From NCBI GenBank assembly GCA_035493895.1, contig DATJHM010000316.1:1-15712 (forward strand): a DNA stretch of 15,712 bases. The letters are read 5' to 3'. The DNA comes from DATJHM01 sp035493895 (GTDB lineage Bacteria > Chloroflexota > Ktedonobacteria > Ktedonobacterales > Ktedonobacteraceae). Below the pieces are notes generated by a model, which ran no database searches, was not told the origin of the DNA, and saw nothing but the letters and a program-made list of their open reading frames with translations. Shown piece by piece: positions 1 through 9,051 of the stretch. Numbering within the stretch: position 1 is the stretch's first letter; each line of letters begins with the position of its first letter. The position numbers and the translations under genes were made by a program.

Positions 1-65
1 ACAAGATCGCCAGGTCCCACGTCGCCCCCCCATTGTGCTTTCTCCCCACTACTACTTCACGCTCT

Positions 66-1049
66 TTACGACAAATTGCTTCCCTGCAAAAATATTTTTT
101 CCAGCTTTTTCCAGACACGCAATTCCGCTTCCGCACGCTTCAACCGCTGACCGCTCTTTTCTGCTTCCAACATGACTGCGGTGACCTCTAGCTGGAATTT
201 CTCCAGGTAGGGCTCCTGGATCTCACGCGACGGCACAATCCCCAGGTCAATCTCTTTTAATGGATAAAATTGTTCCGGCTCAAATGCTAGAATAAGCAAC
301 TCGGTATAACTCTGCATAAGTTCTGTATGCGCTGCTGTGAAGTGGTTCTGCTGCGTGCTAATGACGCTCACGGCTCCAGCTATGCGGTCAAAATACAATA
401 ATGGGTACGTGGCTACGCTCTCTGCGTAAGGAATAGTATGCACGGGGTAACGCTGCGCTCGCTCTTTATGGCTCTGGGTGATGATCGGATGCCCTCTACT
501 TACGACGTTACCGGCCTGCGATTCAAGACCCAAAAAAGCGATGTCGTTATCAATCACGCTTTCCCACGGTCGAGTTGCTCTTCCCTGCGTCATATAAAGA
601 CTATGCACTCTCTCTCCCTCACCCGGTGCCATACATAGGCAAATAACAACTTGTAAACCTAACTTTAAGGGATCAAGGTGCCGCAGCATTTGTTGAAAAA
701 TGGTGACACAAATCGCCGACGAACGCAAGATTGGCGGGCTGGTGGTATAGATGTTCATGATGTTCGCATAAAAGGCCGCCGGGATTTCTGCTACCACTTC
801 TTCTTCCTGTGGGCTCTCCAGCGAAAATTTAGGAAAATCCTTCTGGAGAAGCTGCAACATTTTTTGCCGATGTTGAGGTATTGCATCCAGTAAGGGGCGT
901 AAGCTGGCCGGGCGCGGTGTTGAGGTCCGATTCATCCAACGCGTCAATGTAATCTGATTGACCCCCATCTCTCTAGCGATCCTCTGGTGCTCGAGTGGGT
1001 CACTTGCTACATTTCGTAACAACTCTTGCCATGTTTGTGGATCTTCCAT
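66..1049 (-). CDS. HTH regulator with GAF-like sensor domain
   Basis: This is a probable cytoplasmic ligand-responsive transcription regulator of 327 residues. Residues 20-45 form a Cro/C1-like helix-turn-helix (RIAREMGVNQITLTRWMN) followed by a Pro-rich linker. Residues ~95-260 have the pattern of a GAF-like domain, with alternating hydrophobic strands such as LGLQVVICLCM and ATYPLLYF-DRIAGAVSVIST. Residues ~283-320 are charged and helical and may form a coiled coil. I chose the ATG at 1049 because the protein then begins directly at the HTH (MEDPQTWQELL); an ATG at 1085 and a GTG at 1097 are in frame upstream but add atypical residues. GGAAG lies about 12 bases upstream, so the ribosome site is weak. 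The HTH plus GAF layout is a style I associate with Ktedonobacteria. The ligand and target genes cannot be told from the sequence. Confidence 0.8.
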   Translation of the reverse strand: MEDPQTWQELLRNVASDPLEHQRIAREMGVNQITLTRWMNRTSTPRPASLRPLLDAIPQHRQKMLQLLQKDFPKFSLESPQEEEVVAEIPAAFYANIMNIYTTSPPILRSSAICVTIFQQMLRHLDPLKLGLQVVICLCMAPGEGERVHSLYMTQGRATRPWESVIDNDIAFLGLESQAGNVVSRGHPIITQSHKERAQRYPVHTIPYAESVATYPLLYFDRIAGAVSVISTQQNHFTAAHTELMQSYTELLILAFEPEQFYPLKEIDLGIVPSREIQEPYLEKFQLEVTAVMLEAEKSGQRLKRAEAELRVWKKLEKIFLQGSNLS

Positions 1050-1502
1050 ATCTTTTTTTTGCTTCCACGATAATCTACATATCATATCATACCACACGCA
1101 GAGTTCTGTATATATTTACTAGATAAGTATAGTCATATATATCCTGACAATATCTTTTTCACGCGTTGTAAGCATACCCTGTACAAAGAGAATCGTCAAT
1201 AACACAAGCATTAAAAACCTATCAATAACTTGCTTTTCCACACTGTTTCCAGCTTTCTAGACGACGAAATTGTTTCTATATCCCTACGACTCTGCCTGTA
1301 TCTCTACTCTCTTCTCACTCTTTTTCATTGGCGAACATCTATTTTATCTGACCATCTGGCTTCTTTTGCATAAAATACAGCATTTATTATTCAATATATC
1401 ATTTTTGTTTGTTATTGATTTATCATCTTCTCACTGCCTATCGCTCTCATTAAGAAATAACACAAAAATGTTTTATACATTCTCCAATGCTTTGTCAGAG
1501 GG
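1050..1502. other. AT-rich intergenic region
   Basis: This gap lies between the 5' end of the HTH-GAF gene and the 3' end of the deacylase gene. It is strongly AT-rich with many T-runs. I see no convincing coding region, RNA gene or clear terminator. A TTGTCA hexamer (minus strand, 1145-1150) could be a -35 element for the HTH-GAF gene, but no -10 sits at the right distance. The open frame that starts at 1270 and runs into the deacylase gene is not credible as a protein. Confidence 0.5.
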
Positions 1503-1997
1503 TCACAATTTTGCCCGCGTGGCTTGCACTGTCTGTGCACCTGTGACCCTTTGCAGATCGCTTACGCTGATCTGTATGTCGACACCTCTCTGCCCTGCGC
1601 TCACAAAAATTTCTCTGAAACTTTGCGCACTACTATCCAGATACATAACAAATGGTTTATTGAGCAATGCCAGTGCTGAGATTCCTCCCACTTTGAGCCC
1701 CGTTAATTTCTCTGCCTGCTCATGAGTAGCCATACGTACACTTTTGACTCCCAACGCTTTCGCAAATTGCCGCACATCGACTTCACTATCCGCCGGGACC
1801 ATATAGAGCAGGGGATGAGCACGCGGATCGTCTTCGCGGATGAGCACGAGCGTTTTAAAAACCTCTCCCGGTACTCTATTCAGCAAGGCGGCTACCTGCT
1901 CCGCATCGTGTATGTTCTCGGGAAATTGATGGACGGTATATGCTATTTTACGGGCATCCAGGGCTCGCATTGCCTGTGTACGGATGGTTTTTGCCAT
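1503..1997 (-). CDS. ybaK: YbaK-type aminoacyl-tRNA (Cys-tRNA-Pro) deacylase
   Basis: This 164-residue protein is a single-domain member of the YbaK/EbsC/ProX editing family, which hydrolyses mischarged tRNA such as Cys-tRNA(Pro) in the cytoplasm. The length matches the family. Recognisable features in order are an N-terminal helix and HQFPE segment, EVFKTLVL with the conserved Lys48 (equivalent to the catalytic lysine of E. coli YbaK), the strand PLLYMVPAD, KLTGLKVGGISALAL with the GG-I-S/G-P-type loop at 103-107, and the closing VSAGQRGVDIQISVSDL at 132-148. The ATG at 1997 is preceded by AAGGA about 11 bases upstream. It diverges from the surface-protein gene at 2183 and shows no operon partner. 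The family call is firm; the exact tRNA substrate is taken from the family. Confidence 0.93.
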   Translation of the reverse strand: MAKTIRTQAMRALDARKIAYTVHQFPENIHDAEQVAALLNRVPGEVFKTLVLIREDDPRAHPLLYMVPADSEVDVRQFAKALGVKSVRMATHEQAEKLTGLKVGGISALALLNKPFVMYLDSSAQSFREIFVSAGQRGVDIQISVSDLQRVTGAQTVQATRAKL

Positions 1998-2182
1998 GTT
2001 TCTGATTTTCCTTGGATAATGGACGGCGAAATACTATATACTTGCAGAAAGGCATAATAGTCACTACAATTGTGAATAACGAGTAAACGTTATCAGCGGC
2101 GAGAGCGATGCAGTTTGCCAGACATCTGCTATTTTTTTAGATGGTATCACATACAGCACTATGAAGCGAGCAGGAGGCATAT

Positions 2183-2989
2183 ATGGCCGAAGAGCATCCA
2201 CCAGCGCAGGGACGGTTTCCAGGTGATGAGCGAATCGTCCTCCCCGGATATACGCCGCAAGGCTCCAATCTGTATGCCGAAAAAACTGAGATGTTCGGCA
2301 TACAGCCCGATCACAAAAACCAGTATCTCCCCTCACCTGCGTCCGACACGAACTCACGCTGGCGCAATGATCCCGCTCGCATTGCGCTGCTGATAGCGGT
2401 CGTTCTCGTCGTCCTCTCCGGTGGCGTCTTTACGGTCGTTGCCACTACTCTTTTTCAATCCTCTGGGTTACAGAATAACGATCAGGCCAGCGCTTATCAG
2501 ACTGCCCCTCCTCAAACCCCACAACCTCAGGGAACAGTTGACGCTCATCCCACCTTTGCTATCCCGGCAGGCACTCCCGCCAATACGATCAGCAGCCTAC
2601 CCCCGCAGACTGGCACACCAACGCTAGCGGTACCGACGGCAACATCTACGACACAGGCGAACGGCTCCTTCGATCTGCAAGTTGTCGACTATCCTCAGCA
2701 AGCCAATAATCATTCTACTGTGCAGATCCAGGTCACTACCGGCCAGGCTCATACTGTCGTCCAGCTCAGTGCATTCTATAGCCTGTCACCCTATTTTTAT
2801 CAGGGCAAAGCCCGCACGACCGACGACAATGGCAATGTTACCCTCAACTGGCCCATCAATCTGGATGCTCCTGTGACCAGACATAATAAAGGCACTACTA
2901 CCACTGCCCGCTTTGTCGTGCGCGGCCAGAATCAGGATGGACAATTTGCTACGTCTCAAAACTTCACAGTGCAAATTCTCTTACGCTAG
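2183..2989 (+). CDS. Membrane-anchored protein with Pro/Thr-rich stalk and Ig-like domain
   Basis: I do not recognise a named family. The 268-residue protein has a hydrophilic cytoplasmic N-terminus of about 65 residues, one membrane helix at ~66-90 (IALLIAVVLVVLSGGVFTVVA) preceded by Arg-rich sequence, and a low-complexity stalk at ~100-165 rich in Pro, Thr, Gln and Ala. Residues ~166-268 form a beta-rich domain that looks immunoglobulin-like (DDNGNVTLNWPI, TARFVVRGQNQDGQFATSQNFTVQILLR). The likely topology is N-in, with the C-terminal domain outside. The start is well supported: AGGAGG at 2172-2177 lies five bases before the ATG. It diverges from the deacylase gene and converges with the glycosyltransferase gene, so it is probably transcribed alone. 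Single-helix stalk proteins of this kind may bind or sense something at the cell surface, but that is inference. Confidence 0.8.
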   Translation: MAEEHPPAQGRFPGDERIVLPGYTPQGSNLYAEKTEMFGIQPDHKNQYLPSPASDTNSRWRNDPARIALLIAVVLVVLSGGVFTVVATTLFQSSGLQNNDQASAYQTAPPQTPQPQGTVDAHPTFAIPAGTPANTISSLPPQTGTPTLAVPTATSTTQANGSFDLQVVDYPQQANNHSTVQIQVTTGQAHTVVQLSAFYSLSPYFYQGKARTTDDNGNVTLNWPINLDAPVTRHNKGTTTTARFVVRGQNQDGQFATSQNFTVQILLR

Positions 2990-3032
2990 TTATGTCTATA
3001 CACGAATATAACAATCTGGACCCCGACAGGGA

Positions 3033-4022
3033 TCAATGGGCCGTCGAATCGAGCTTCTCGCGCAAAATATAGAGGGGGCGCGAACGGACCTCGTCGTAAA
3101 TACGGCCCAGATACTCTCCAATAATGCCCAGGAAGATCAATTGGATGCCTCCAAGAAAGAGCACCAGGATTAATGTCGAGGCCTGACCCACAATCGCATC
3201 CGTAAATAAACGCAGAAATGCCGCTACGAGGATACCCAGCAAGCTCAGACCGGCCAGGATGAAGCCGAAGGTGGTCGCCAGTTGCAGCGGAACATGGCTG
3301 AAACTGGTGATCGCATCCAGGGAAAAACGTATCATTTTATGTAACGGATATTTTGTTGTGCCCGCAAAACGCTCCTGACGCTGGTACGATACCGCCTCCT
3401 GACGAAAACCAACCCAGGCGGAGAGCCCACGCATGAAACGATGCTGCTCACGCATGCTGACCAGCGCGTTCACGACGGAACGGTCCAGCAGACGGAAATC
3501 TCCGGTGTCACGCGGAATGTTCACGGAGGTGATACGCTCGATTACACGATAAAATGCGGCTGCTGTCATCAGTTTAAACGCCGTTTCTCCTGCCCGTGTG
3601 GCCCGTTGCGCGTAGACGACCTCGACCCCATCTTTCCAACGCGCAACCATTTCGGGGATGATCTCAGGAGGATCCTGCAAGTCTGAGTCAAGAATCACGA
3701 CTGCCGATCCATGCGCATAATCTAAACCGGCTGAGATCGCGATCTGATGACCAAAGTTGCGGGAAAAGTCCAACACCTGTACACGTGCGTCCCGTTGATG
3801 CAGCTGGCGCAATACTTCATACGATCCATCCTGGCTTCCATCATTGACAAAAATCAACTCAAATGGTTCTGCCAACCCCTCCATCACACGCACCACTCGC
3901 TCATAAAAATGGGGCAGTGTCTCTTTCTCGTTAAAAACGGGGGCGACAATAGAATAGACCGGGTGCTCTCGCTCTGGCTGCTCTTTCCCCAGATCCGACA
4001 TAGCCATTTTTTGAGCATTCAT
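3033..4022 (-). CDS. Family 2 glycosyltransferase, polyprenol-phosphate type (GtrB/DPM-like)
   Basis: This protein probably transfers a sugar from a nucleotide donor to undecaprenyl phosphate on the inner face of the membrane. It has 329 residues. In order: the GT-A fold start YSIVAPVFNE, VNDGSQDGS at ~60-67, the DXD metal-binding motif within ILDSDLQDPPE (DSD at ~112-114), the YAQRATRAGETAFK acceptor loop, RDTGDFRLLDR at ~171-181, and two C-terminal membrane helices at ~245-273 and ~283-302 ending in GEYLGRIYDEVRSRP, all hallmarks of this subfamily. I set the start at 4022 because AAGGAG lies six bases upstream; the in-frame ATG at 4070 has no ribosome site. A short hairpin overlapping the stop (3019-3034, stable only on the minus strand because of a U-G pair) may act as a weak terminator. 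No flippase or third glycosyltransferase lies nearby, so the sugar and product are unknown. Confidence 0.9.
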   Translation of the reverse strand: MNAQKMAMSDLGKEQPEREHPVYSIVAPVFNEKETLPHFYERVVRVMEGLAEPFELIFVNDGSQDGSYEVLRQLHQRDARVQVLDFSRNFGHQIAISAGLDYAHGSAVVILDSDLQDPPEIIPEMVARWKDGVEVVYAQRATRAGETAFKLMTAAAFYRVIERITSVNIPRDTGDFRLLDRSVVNALVSMREQHRFMRGLSAWVGFRQEAVSYQRQERFAGTTKYPLHKMIRFSLDAITSFSHVPLQLATTFGFILAGLSLLGILVAAFLRLFTDAIVGQASTLILVLFLGGIQLIFLGIIGEYLGRIYDEVRSRPLYILREKLDSTAH

Positions 4023-4097
4023 ACAAAACTCCTTTTTTACAGATGACCAGATTGCAGATCTTTGCTTCATGGCGAAACATACTGAATTATTATATCT

Positions 4098-4125
4098 CTT
4101 CTTTCGTTTAAAACGAACAAAGAAG
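4098..4125. repeat. AT-rich imperfect inverted repeat
   Basis: TTCGTT and AACGAA form a 6-bp inner stem around a 3-base loop. It is extended by CTTCT and AGAAG after a 3-base bulge on one side. The repeat lies between the 3' end of the first LuxR-ATPase gene and the glycosyltransferase start, both on the minus strand. It may end the upstream transcript, but no T-run follows on the minus strand, so this is weak. Confidence 0.35.
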
Positions 4126-4222
4126 CACTATTCCAACACCTTTTTTCTTATCTGCGGCGGGAATGCAATCTGGGAAGATGATTTCACGGAAATGGAGACG
4201 GCCATCTGCCAGGAGAGATCGC

Positions 4223-7051
4223 TTAAAACGGACCCCATGACTCTGCTGCTGTCAGAAAAGAGGGCGTATTATTGCGGATGACAAACATTTCGGGTGAGAA
4301 TATCAGCGCCCCACTATGGGTTGAAGGCTCCGGATGCCCGATCAAGCCCAGATCCTGCGCTTTACGCACGGCCTGTAAACGCGTATGCACCTGAAGCTTT
4401 GCATAAATATTGTTAATATGCGTCTTAATGGTACTGACGGTTACTACTAACTTCTGGGCAATCTCGTTATTCGTCGAGCCTGCCGCGATCTGTTGCAATA
4501 CCTCAAGCTCTCGCTCGCTCAGTTTTTCCACCAGCATCGATTGCGCCAACGTTTTCTCTTGCAACATTTTCCTGGCCCGAGCTGCCTCATCAGGACCAAA
4601 GGCGGCCAGTAAAGCACAGAGATAGTTGGAGGAGAAAGCCGGTACGTCACGCGCTGAAAAACGCTGATAGCGCACACAAAGGTCGGACAGGAGGTGGGCC
4701 ATTTCAGATCCTGCCTGCACAAATATGCTGGTATATCCATTCGGCTCTGCCAGCAGCAGCGTTTTCTCCAGATACGCAAGCGCCTCAGAAAGCGATCCCT
4801 CCGCCTGGTATGCCTGCACTAACAAAACTCCAACTTCGATCTGCGCATGGACACGTCCCTGCGCTTGCATCTCCACCAGGACTTCTTGCAACAAAGCATG
4901 AGCCTGCTGCACCTCTCCCTGCGCAATCAACACTCTGGCTTTTGTGCAGTACCAGACTGCACGCACGTCAGCGGGCATCGATTGTACAGAAGGCATATAC
5001 AGCTCACAATAATGGGCCGCCCGTGCTACGTTTCTCTGGGCAAGCCAGCAATAGACATGCATCTCAATGACTCTGGCAAGTAAGGCTGGACGCTCTGCTA
5101 TATGTTGCATATTTAACAGGGTAGTATCTAACAGCCGCTTTCCCTGCTCACGATCTCCCCGACGCATTGCCAGCAACATGCCACACAGATGGCCCTCTGT
5201 CAACATTTCCAGATGTCCACTCTGCCCGGCAAACCGCATCCCCTGTCGATAGAATTCCTCTGCCTGTTCCGCTTCATTCCATTCATTATAAATGCGCGCC
5301 AGGAGGAAGAAGAGCGCGACTTTATACCAGGAGGTATCACTATCGCGCACCAGACAGAGCAATGCCTGTTCCGCTTCACGCAAACGCCCTCTGGCATACT
5401 GCGCTATCCCCAGGTAGATCGCGGCAAGCTGCATCCCGATAAAATGTTGCATCTCCTGGCAGTGACGCTGCCCCTGACGCAGAAATTGCACGGCAAGCGC
5501 AAGGTCTCCATATAAGGTATAACCTGCACCGAGCGCCACCAGCGCACTCCCACGTAACAGCCGCTCGTCTGCTGGCAACAGGGCCAGCACTTGCTGCGCG
5601 CTGGTAATCGCTCCCTCACTATCTCCACAACTCAGGGCAAAGTAGGCACGCAGTTCGAAGACCCGGCTGAGTAACAACGGATCTTGCTCGTCCTGCGTTG
5701 CCTGCTTTAATTGATAAATTGCCCGCTCACACTCTACAAAATCTCCCAGATAGAAAAATACCAATGCATAAATGTATGCAAGATAGGGTCGAGCGGACAG
5801 GAGCTCTTTCGGCAACATTTTCAAGAGGGAAAAGACGATGTCACTCTCACCTCGCTGCATGAGCGACCAGCCAGAGCTTTCGATAAGGGTGGCGGCCCGT
5901 TCAAATGATTTCGCCGCACAGGCATGGGTGACGGCATCCACGATCTGATCATGCTGCTCAAACCAGTAGCTGGCACGCAGATGGAGCGTGGGCACAAGCT
6001 CGGGCGAACGCGATTGGAGATAGTAATAGAGCAGGTTGGCAAAAATTTGATAATAACGGTACCATTCACCACGCTCATCAAGAGCCAGGACAAAAAGATT
6101 CGCTTGCTGAAAATACTCAAGCATCTCTCGCCCATTCTGCTGCAAGGTTACGGCATCGCACAAAGAACTATTCATGTGTTTAAGAATCGAGGTGCACAGG
6201 ATAAATTCTTGCGCGTCTGCTGGTAGACTGGAAAATACTTCGTCGATCAGGTAATGAAAAACATGCCATTGATTGCCTGCCAGTTGCTGGATAAATGACG
6301 GGAGATTCACTCCGGCACTACGACTTTGCAAGGAGAGAGCTATCAGTTGCATGCCAGCAATCCAGCCTTCAGTGTACGTATGCAATGTCTCAATCTCTGC
6401 CGCAGAGAGCGTTAACCCCATAGACTGCGTCAGAAAAATGGCACTCTCCTCTAACGTGAAACACAGATCGTTCGCCGTCAATTCGGTCACAAGACCACGC
6501 ACATGCATACGCGCCAGCGGAAAAGGTGGCACAAGACGCGTTGTCATGACAAGATGGAATGAGGAGGGACTCTGTTCCAGGAGAAAGATCAGGTCTGCAT
6601 GAATCGCTGCATTCGTAATGACATGATATCCGTCTAACACAAAGACAATATCTTCGGCCAGCAACGCCAGGTCATTCAACAAACAAATAAGCATCGTTTG
6701 TCGACTATCCTGATCGGCCTGTACTATTTGTGTTATCGCTCTCTGACCCAGATGGGGCACACGCTTCTGCAACGCGGCAAGCACGTACTGCCAGAAACGC
6801 TCCGGATCATTATCACGCTCGTCAAGCGACAACCAGGCCGCCTCTATTTGCTTTTGCTGTAACCACTCACAGACAATCGTTGTCTTGCCACTGCCCGCCG
6901 GGGCTGTCACAAGGGTAAAAGGAGAGTTACTACCAGCAGACAACCTCTCATGCAATCGCGTACGCGTCAGTGTCTTTTTGAAATAGAAAAGAGGGGCGGT
7001 AAACTTGGTCGTTAACAATACATGCTCTTTCTGTTCATCGCGCATGTTCAT
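4223..7051 (-). CDS. MalT-like LuxR-family ATPase regulator (LAL), copy 1
   Basis: This is a large signal-transducing transcription activator of the STAND/LAL class. In the family model, ligand and ATP binding drive oligomerisation and DNA binding. The 942-residue protein opens with the usual LLTTKFTAP segment, has a Walker A motif APAGSGKTT at ~50-58, a Walker B motif IVFVLD at ~135-140, and a long helical TPR-like region at ~350-800. A LuxR-type HTH follows at ~844-904 (LSERELEVLQQIAAG...STIKTHINNIYAKLQVHTR). A 36-residue tail beyond the HTH is longer than usual. Start choice is open: ATG at 7051 (AAGGG eight bases upstream) or ATG at 7045 (AGGG eight bases upstream). It is clearly paralogous to the protein at 9112, with the same order and motifs such as HVFHYL and WYRYY. 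It diverges from the histidine kinase. No receiver domain is present. The ligand is unknown. Confidence 0.93.
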   Translation of the reverse strand: MNMRDEQKEHVLLTTKFTAPLFYFKKTLTRTRLHERLSAGSNSPFTLVTAPAGSGKTTIVCEWLQQKQIEAAWLSLDERDNDPERFWQYVLAALQKRVPHLGQRAITQIVQADQDSRQTMLICLLNDLALLAEDIVFVLDGYHVITNAAIHADLIFLLEQSPSSFHLVMTTRLVPPFPLARMHVRGLVTELTANDLCFTLEESAIFLTQSMGLTLSAAEIETLHTYTEGWIAGMQLIALSLQSRSAGVNLPSFIQQLAGNQWHVFHYLIDEVFSSLPADAQEFILCTSILKHMNSSLCDAVTLQQNGREMLEYFQQANLFVLALDERGEWYRYYQIFANLLYYYLQSRSPELVPTLHLRASYWFEQHDQIVDAVTHACAAKSFERAATLIESSGWSLMQRGESDIVFSLLKMLPKELLSARPYLAYIYALVFFYLGDFVECERAIYQLKQATQDEQDPLLLSRVFELRAYFALSCGDSEGAITSAQQVLALLPADERLLRGSALVALGAGYTLYGDLALAVQFLRQGQRHCQEMQHFIGMQLAAIYLGIAQYARGRLREAEQALLCLVRDSDTSWYKVALFFLLARIYNEWNEAEQAEEFYRQGMRFAGQSGHLEMLTEGHLCGMLLAMRRGDREQGKRLLDTTLLNMQHIAERPALLARVIEMHVYCWLAQRNVARAAHYCELYMPSVQSMPADVRAVWYCTKARVLIAQGEVQQAHALLQEVLVEMQAQGRVHAQIEVGVLLVQAYQAEGSLSEALAYLEKTLLLAEPNGYTSIFVQAGSEMAHLLSDLCVRYQRFSARDVPAFSSNYLCALLAAFGPDEAARARKMLQEKTLAQSMLVEKLSERELEVLQQIAAGSTNNEIAQKLVVTVSTIKTHINNIYAKLQVHTRLQAVRKAQDLGLIGHPEPSTHSGALIFSPEMFVIRNNTPSFLTAAESWGPF

Positions 7052-7390
7052 ATCCCTTTGCCCTTTTTTGCTGCCCTGGTCTCTTTTAAGAATATCTACT
7101 CTATTTCTATGTACAATATATATCCCTAGAATAGAATTATATACATAATATTATTAAATGTCCAGGATAATCTATTTATGAGTCCATCTGTATGCTCTTT
7201 CAATTATCTCGAACAAAAAAACTCGACTTCCATCGATTGACCTGCTTTATCCACCCCTAAAATCAACCGTTTGGATGAACAGTTACGCTTTTCTGTTCAC
7301 TATACTAACAAACAGAACAAAGTCCACCGGATCATATACCGTTTTTCAGCACCAAACAGAAGCAGAATGAATATGACGAAGGAGGGAACT
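7052..7390. promoter_or_regulatory. Divergent promoter region between LuxR copy 1 and the kinase
   Basis: No gene fits in this AT-rich spacer of more than 300 bases, which must carry the promoters for both directions. A possible plus-strand promoter is TTGACC at 7237-7242 with TAAAAT at 7258-7263, a short 15-base spacing. TATACT at 7301-7306 is another -10-like hexamer without a good -35. For the minus strand I cannot pick one promoter among several AT-rich candidates near 7100-7150. A perfect inverted repeat at 7276-7299 is listed separately. Confidence 0.4.
7276..7299. repeat. Inverted repeat TGAACAG-N10-CTGTTCA, candidate operator
   Basis: Two perfect 7-bp half-sites are separated by ten bases, about 90 bases before the kinase start. 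The 17-base centre-to-centre distance puts both halves within roughly one and a half helical turns, as expected for a dimeric DNA-binding protein. The two adjacent LuxR-type regulators are natural candidates, but that link is inference. A small mRNA hairpin is the alternative. Confidence 0.4.
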
Positions 7391-9019
7391 ATGTGGCTAC
7401 GAGAAAATCAGGCCAGATATTGGAAACAAGCAAGGCATGCCATAGGAGATTCTCTGTGGAAGAGAACAACTGCCACTGACGAGCAAATTTATTGCACCAA
7501 TCAGAAGCATCCATGGCTGAGTTATTTTAACATTCTGGCTCTCTGGGGGCTGACCTTGCTCCTGGCTATCATCTGGCTACGTGAGCAAGACTCTCCGTTC
7601 TATTTCTCTGGAATCCTGCTCATCTCCGCTATTGCGACGGTTAATCTGATCTTTGTCACACGCTGGCAAAAAAAAGCGCACAGGCAAGCCGTCCAACAAA
7701 CCACTGGCCTGCTCCCTACGGTGCTGGAAATGACTGAGGCTCTCTTGCTCCTCCCTCCTAAGGCCAGCGAACAGCAAGAAGAAAATAACCAGCCTGCCGT
7801 AGAAGATGGTATCGTTGAACAGCAACTTCTCAAACTGACCTGCCGTGTCCTGGAGTGCAGTGCCGCTACGGTGATTGCGGTTGATCCTCTTACTAATCTC
7901 CTTAACCCGATTGCGAAGGCCAGTTCCACCGCAGATCTGGAGCAACACTGGCTCACACATATTCAGGATACCTATCTCCAGGATCATCTTCGTCCTGAAC
8001 AGATCAGGCTGTTACAATCAGGAGAGGTAATTCTCCATACGATACCGCACGCTACAAACCAGCCCTACTTCTACGAGACGCTCATCGCGCCTGTGCAACT
8101 TCACGGCCACTTGCAGGGCCTGTTTGTGCTCGCTTATAAAAAGGATAAACAGCATCGCACTCAGGAATACATTGCTCAAATCAAGGCTCTGGCTCAGACG
8201 CTGGCTCGCATGCTCGAGCGCGAACAGCGCTTACATGAGCATATCGAAACTCAGGCTGGCGAACTGGTCCTTCGCCATGCTCTCCGCCGCATGGATGAAT
8301 CGATCAGCCTCGTCAGTCATGAACTCAAAACTCCACTGACTGCAATTCATATCAGTGCGCAACTGGCGCAGCATCGCGTCAAACGCCTCAATACTCAGGA
8401 GCTTTCAGACACGCAGCAAACAGATTACACGCATACTATCGATGATGTGCAAAAGCTGTTAGAGCGCATCGAAAACCAGGTTCGCATTCAAAATCGTCTG
8501 ATCGATGATCTGCTCGATGTGCCCCGCATGCAAACAAATCATCTGAATATGGAAACTCGGCGCTTCGATCTGGCTGAACTGGCTCACGAGGTCACGGAAG
8601 AACTACGCCAGATTGCCCCGACGCGTCCTATTATCGATGTACTTCCGCACGCAGACGAGATTCCGGTGATTGCGGACAGAGACCGAATCCGTCAGGTTAT
8701 CAACAACTATTTGACCAATGCGATCAAATACTCACCACCCGATCAGGCAATTATACTCATGCTGACCAGATCAGGACAGGAGGCGCGTATCTCCGTCAGT
8801 GATCGTGGACCTGGACTTTCGGAAAGCGAACAGGAGCGCATCTGGCAACGTTTCTACCAGGCACCTGACATTAAGGTCCAGAATGGCAATAGCAAAGGCC
8901 TCGGTCTCGGTCTCCATATCTGCCGTACGATCATTGAACAGCATCAAGGTCAGATTGGCGTCACGAGTATGCCCGGCAATGGCTCTACCTTCTGGTTTAC
9001 GCTCCCGATGGCTCCCTGA
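7391..9019 (+). CDS. Membrane histidine kinase with GAF-like region
   Basis: This 542-residue sensor kinase should autophosphorylate on His and pass phosphate to an unknown receiver. It has two membrane helices at ~44-61 and ~71-90 joined by only about nine residues, then a degenerate GAF-like region at ~140-270 and a helical linker. The H-box is SLVSHELKTPLTA with His310. In the ATPase domain the N-box is VINNYLTNAIKYSP (Asn443), G1 is DRGPGL at ~471, the F-box is IWQRFYQ, and G2 is GLGLGLHICRTII at ~503. All key catalytic residues appear intact. No HAMP or large extracellular domain is seen. I chose the ATG at 7391 because AAGGAGGG lies just upstream with about five bases of spacing; the frame is open 40 codons further but without support. 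The next gene, a LuxR-ATPase, follows on the same strand after about 90 bases, so the two are probably co-transcribed. No receiver-domain protein is encoded in the window. Confidence 0.92.
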   Translation: MWLRENQARYWKQARHAIGDSLWKRTTATDEQIYCTNQKHPWLSYFNILALWGLTLLLAIIWLREQDSPFYFSGILLISAIATVNLIFVTRWQKKAHRQAVQQTTGLLPTVLEMTEALLLLPPKASEQQEENNQPAVEDGIVEQQLLKLTCRVLECSAATVIAVDPLTNLLNPIAKASSTADLEQHWLTHIQDTYLQDHLRPEQIRLLQSGEVILHTIPHATNQPYFYETLIAPVQLHGHLQGLFVLAYKKDKQHRTQEYIAQIKALAQTLARMLEREQRLHEHIETQAGELVLRHALRRMDESISLVSHELKTPLTAIHISAQLAQHRVKRLNTQELSDTQQTDYTHTIDDVQKLLERIENQVRIQNRLIDDLLDVPRMQTNHLNMETRRFDLAELAHEVTEELRQIAPTRPIIDVLPHADEIPVIADRDRIRQVINNYLTNAIKYSPPDQAIILMLTRSGQEARISVSDRGPGLSESEQERIWQRFYQAPDIKVQNGNSKGLGLGLHICRTIIEQHQGQIGVTSMPGNGSTFWFTLPMAP

Positions 9020-9051
9020 GCCGCTTTTTCGTGTATCACTATTCGCGCCTT

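Noticed and set aside
1270..1725. Plus-strand open frame of 151 codons
   Set aside because: Half of it is antisense to the deacylase gene, the rest lies in an AT-rich gap, and it has no ribosome site and no protein-like pattern.
2064..2357. Minus-strand open frame of 97 codons
   Set aside because: It overlaps the well-supported start of the surface-protein gene in antisense and has no domain or ribosome site of note.
4810..5515. Several overlapping open frames on the plus strand inside LuxR copy 1
   Set aside because: They are antisense shadows of a GC-balanced long gene and lack ribosome sites and recognisable domains.
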